From assembly GCA_902801375.1 (NCBI GenBank), contig CADCIB010000014.1:55581-119580 (forward strand): 64,000 bases of DNA, read 5' to 3'. The first letter of the stretch is position 1. Every line of letters begins with the position of its first letter. The translations under genes were made by a program, and so were the position numbers. This stretch comes from an uncultured Prevotellaceae bacterium (GTDB lineage Bacteria; Bacteroidota; Bacteroidia; Bacteroidales; Bacteroidaceae). The notes under the pieces are model-generated. The model ran no database searches. It was not told where the DNA came from and saw nothing but the letters and a program-made list of their open reading frames with translations. Of this stretch, positions 61,465-64,000 are shown piece by piece.

Positions 61465-63042
61465 ATGGCAAAGAAAGCAAAAGCAGTTAAGGAGAAGTCT
61501 ATAGAGGACCGAATATGGGATAGTGCGAATAAGCTTCGTGGTAATCTCACTGCATCTGAGTATCAGAATGTGGTGTTGGGTCTCGTCTTCCTTAAGTATA
61601 TCAGTGACTGCTTTGAAAAACGTTATAACGAACTTGTTGCTGAAGGTGATGGTTTTGAAGAAGATCGTGACGAATATACAGCCGAGCATGTGTTTTGGGT
61701 GCCTCAGGATGCGCGATGGCAGGTGATCGCCAGCAAGGCCCATAGCCCTGAGATTGGACAGGTGATAGATCATGCCCTTGAAGAGATTGGGCGTGAGAAC
61801 CCTCGCCTGAAGAAGGTGATGCCCAACAATTACTCCCGTCCTGAGATTGACAAAATCCGCTTGGGTGAGGTCGTTGAAATCTTCGACAATATGGATATGC
61901 ATGCACAAGGCGAAGGGCTTGACCTTTTCGGACGAGTGTATGAATACTGCTTGCAAAACTTTGCAGCGGAAACCCAGCAATCGGGAGGCGAATTCTACAC
62001 ACCTTCCTGCATTGTGCGTACCATCGTAGAAGTGCTTCAGCCCTTCGAAGGTCGTGTCTATGACCCTGCCTGTGGCTCGGGTGGCATGTTTGTGCAGAGT
62101 GCCAAGTTCGTTCAGCAGCATCAGGGCAACCTGCGCAATGTCACCATCTATGGTCAGGAGTTTAATGCCAACACCTGGAAGATGGCACACATGAACCTTG
62201 CTATTCGTGGCATAGAGGCCGACCTTGGCGACAGTTGGGGTGATTCCTTTGGTGACGATAAACATGCCACCAAGAAGTTCGACTTCATCATGGCTAATCC
62301 TCCGTTTAATATGAGTGAATGGGGAGCAAGCCGCTTGGCTGATGATGTGCGATGGAAGTATGGCGTGCCGCCTGAGGGCAATGCCAACTATGCATGGATT
62401 CAGCACATGGTGCATCACCTCTCGCCAACAGGTCGCATCGGCCTTGTGCTTGCCAACGGCTCTTTGACGACAACAACGGGTGGTGAAGGCGATATCCGCA
62501 GACGACTGATTGAGGCTGACCTTGTGGAGGGTGTTATCGCGATGCCTAACCAGCTGTTCTACAACGTGTCCATCCCTGTCTGCGTCTGGTTCTTCAATCG
62601 CAGGAAAAAGAATCCGGGCAAGGTGCTCTTCATCGATGCCCGCGAGATGGGCATGATGGTGGACCGTACCCATCGAGAACTCAGCGACGACCTTGTACGT
62701 TATGATACTGTCAAGAAGGAAGACAAGCCTTGGGCAAAACTCCCTGCCGAGGAATGTGATGTGCAACGCATCGCTAAGGCTTTCCGCGACTATGAGGCAG
62801 GCACCCTCGAAGATGTAAAAGGCTTCTGCAAGGTGGCTACCATCGAGGAGATCGGCAAACAGGACTGGGTGCTCACTCCTGGTCGCTATGTCGGCATTGC
62901 AGATGAGGAAGAAGATGCAGAGCCCTTCGAGGAAAAGATGGCGCGACTCACCGCCGAACTCGGTGACCTCTTTGCCGAAAGTCATCGCCTTGAGGCAGGC
63001 ATCCGCGAGAAACTCGCTGGGATTGGATTTAACGTGAAGTAG
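61465..63042 (+). CDS. hsdM: Type I restriction-modification system, DNA methyltransferase subunit
   Basis: HsdM is the N6-adenine methyltransferase of a type I system. The 525-residue protein has an N-terminal HsdM domain (about 8-145), the SAM motif YDPACGSGGMFVQ (about 198-210) and the catalytic NPPF (about 278). It has ordinary length. hsdS and hsdR are not in the window; they probably lie downstream, beyond the RAYT insertion. A type I system of this kind also needs HsdS for any target specificity. Confidence 0.93.
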   Translation: MAKKAKAVKEKSIEDRIWDSANKLRGNLTASEYQNVVLGLVFLKYISDCFEKRYNELVAEGDGFEEDRDEYTAEHVFWVPQDARWQVIASKAHSPEIGQVIDHALEEIGRENPRLKKVMPNNYSRPEIDKIRLGEVVEIFDNMDMHAQGEGLDLFGRVYEYCLQNFAAETQQSGGEFYTPSCIVRTIVEVLQPFEGRVYDPACGSGGMFVQSAKFVQQHQGNLRNVTIYGQEFNANTWKMAHMNLAIRGIEADLGDSWGDSFGDDKHATKKFDFIMANPPFNMSEWGASRLADDVRWKYGVPPEGNANYAWIQHMVHHLSPTGRIGLVLANGSLTTTTGGEGDIRRRLIEADLVEGVIAMPNQLFYNVSIPVCVWFFNRRKKNPGKVLFIDAREMGMMVDRTHRELSDDLVRYDTVKKEDKPWAKLPAEECDVQRIAKAFRDYEAGTLEDVKGFCKVATIEEIGKQDWVLTPGRYVGIADEEEDAEPFEEKMARLTAELGDLFAESHRLEAGIREKLAGIGFNVK

Positions 63043-63047
63043 AAGAA

Positions 63048-63185
63048 ATGGAAGAGAACAAAATCATACTATATAAGGATGAAGAAGGCAAGGTGACCCC
63101 GCTCAGTCGGATTTGCAACCCCGCTCAGTCGGATTTGCAATCCGACTGTCCCGAGTATAAGCATTTGCAATGCGTAAAAAAGTAA
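63048..63185 (+). pseudogene. RhuM-like gene interrupted after 17 codons by a REP/RAYT element
   Basis: The frame starts 5 bp after hsdM with MEENKIILYKDEEGKVT, which resembles the N-terminus of RhuM-family (and related Fic-associated) proteins often placed inside type I restriction loci. From codon 18 the sequence is REP repeat and the frame runs to a TAA at 63183-63185. The rest of the gene is not seen before 64000. The family call rests on a short match. Confidence 0.5.
63101..63178. repeat. Left REP repeats of the RAYT element
   Basis: A partial copy (63101-63118) is followed by a full one (63123-63178) containing two palindromes: CGGATTTGCAATCCG within 63126-63148 and GCATTTGCAATGC at 63161-63173. 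The full copy recurs at 63841-63896. Confidence 0.85.
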
Positions 63186-63196
63186 ATGGTAAAAAA

Positions 63197-63760
63197 ATGG
63201 CAATATTAGGATTTACGAAAGAACTATACTTTACGACATCAACCGTCATTGATTGGATGGACGTATTCACCCGCCCAGTTTATAAGCACATTGTTATAGA
63301 CTCACTGAAATATTGTCAAAAGCAAAAAGGACTTGAGATATACGCTTGGGTGCTAATGACAAATCACCTGCACATGATTGTTGGTTTGGACAATGTTCAG
63401 ACGAATTCGCAATCCCCCTCACAGATTGGCGATGTTCTGCGCGACTTCAAGAAGTTCACCAGCAAAGGCCTTGTCAAGGCAATTGAGCAGAATCAGCAAG
63501 AGAGCCGTAAGGCATGGTTGATAGATAGATGTGCGTTCCGTGGTGCCAATGATTGCAAAGTCAAAAACTATAAGTTCTGGCAGGACGGGAATTATGTAGA
63601 AACCATCCATTCCTATGATTTTTACAAGGAAAAGCTTAACTACATACACATGAATCCCGTTAGACAGGAGATTGTGGAAAGGCCAGAGGACTATCTGTAT
63701 AGTTCCGCTCGCAACTACAGTGGAATGCAAGGTATGATTAACGTCAACGTACAACAATGA
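63197..63760 (+). CDS. REP-associated tyrosine transposase (RAYT, IS200/IS605-like Y1)
   Basis: This ~187-residue protein has the HUH-type motif VLMTNHLHMIVGL (histidines about 57 and 59) and the conserved YIHMNPVR with the likely catalytic tyrosine near 149. RAYTs cut and move REP palindromes as single strands. I prefer the ATG at 63197 to the one at 63170, because the latter lies inside the REP palindrome and the deleted copy downstream keeps AAAATGGCA at the same place. Palindromic repeats flank the gene on both sides. Confidence 0.85.
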   Translation: MAILGFTKELYFTTSTVIDWMDVFTRPVYKHIVIDSLKYCQKQKGLEIYAWVLMTNHLHMIVGLDNVQTNSQSPSQIGDVLRDFKKFTSKGLVKAIEQNQQESRKAWLIDRCAFRGANDCKVKNYKFWQDGNYVETIHSYDFYKEKLNYIHMNPVRQEIVERPEDYLYSSARNYSGMQGMINVNVQQ

Positions 63761-63772
63761 TGAAAATGAAGC

Positions 63773-64000
63773 GCATTATAAATGCTGATACTCAATGCGG
63801 CCGGATTGCAAATCCGACCGAGCGGAAGGTGGAAGAACTCGCTCAGTCGGATTTGTAATCCGACTGTCCCGAGTATAAGCATTTGCAATGCGTAAACAAA
63901 TAAACAAGCAAACAAGTATAAAAATGGCATGATTAACGTCAACGTACAACAATGATGAAAATGAAGCGCATTATAAATGCTGATACTCAATGCGGCCGGA
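63773..64000. repeat. Right REP palindromes and internally deleted copy of the RAYT element
   Basis: Right-end palindromes are GCATTATAAATGC (63773-63785) and CGGATTGCAAATCCG (63802-63816). At 63841 a second left end begins and runs to AAAATGGCA near 63929, where it joins directly to the 3' end of the transposase gene; 63929-64000 repeats 63734-63805 at an offset of 195 bp. This is a copy with nearly all of the gene deleted, cut by the window end. Confidence 0.85.

Overview
The window looks like a chromosome segment of a Prevotella-type member of the Bacteroidales. The evidence is gene content (ECF sigma / STN-TonB receptor module, NigD-like lipoprotein, choice-of-anchor J proteins with short C-terminal sorting tails, a GlsB/GlsA pair, Tat without TatB) and promoters of the Bacteroidetes type (TTTG, about 19 nt, TAnnTTTG), several of which fit exactly. 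Functions are read from protein sequence and context only; no database was searched.

Layout. 1-7 kb: end of an outer-membrane beta-barrel protein, a blaI-blaR1 pair behind two dyads 21 bp apart, then a translationally coupled ECF sigma / anti-sigma / TonB-receptor module whose middle gene carries an apparent frameshift. 7.4-15.3 kb: three large secreted or surface proteins on the minus strand, one with two non-triplet tandem repeats inside its coding sequence. 15.4-23.1 kb: aspartate lyase, porin, periplasmic asparaginase and C4-dicarboxylate transporter (asparagine to fumarate), then ackA and pta. 23.3-28 kb: Bax-inhibitor-1 protein, ArgR, NigD-like lipoprotein, and kbl/tdh for threonine breakdown, followed by a possible small RNA. 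28-40.7 kb: ddl, rluD, PASTA protein, rpmH, efp, glycosyltransferase, radC, CYTH protein, a 48-residue membrane protein, prfB, acyl-CoA ligase, lpxH, a SufT-like protein and a probable glycine-lipid acyltransferase pair. 41.5-57.7 kb: a complete division and cell-wall (dcw) cluster from mraZ to ftsZ, led by three GTGG repeats at 10-bp spacing that look like a MraZ operator. 57.7-61 kb: dGTPase, a peptidase remnant, tatA-tatC and a zinc peptidase. 61.4-64 kb: hsdM of a type I restriction system, then the first 17 codons of a RhuM-like gene cut by a REP-associated tyrosine transposase (RAYT) element and the start of an internally deleted copy of it.

The most unusual signal is a set of short intergenic arrays with a fixed 22-bp period (about 7.24, 20.71, 41.01, 60.31 and 61.07 kb, possibly also 31.1 kb). 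Most keep a short core related to GCGTCA (TGACGC on the other strand) and let the other bases vary. Units of the 7.24 and 41.01 kb arrays are clearly related across 34 kb. The 60.31 kb array is bounded by a perfect 23-bp inverted repeat. I do not know a described function for them.
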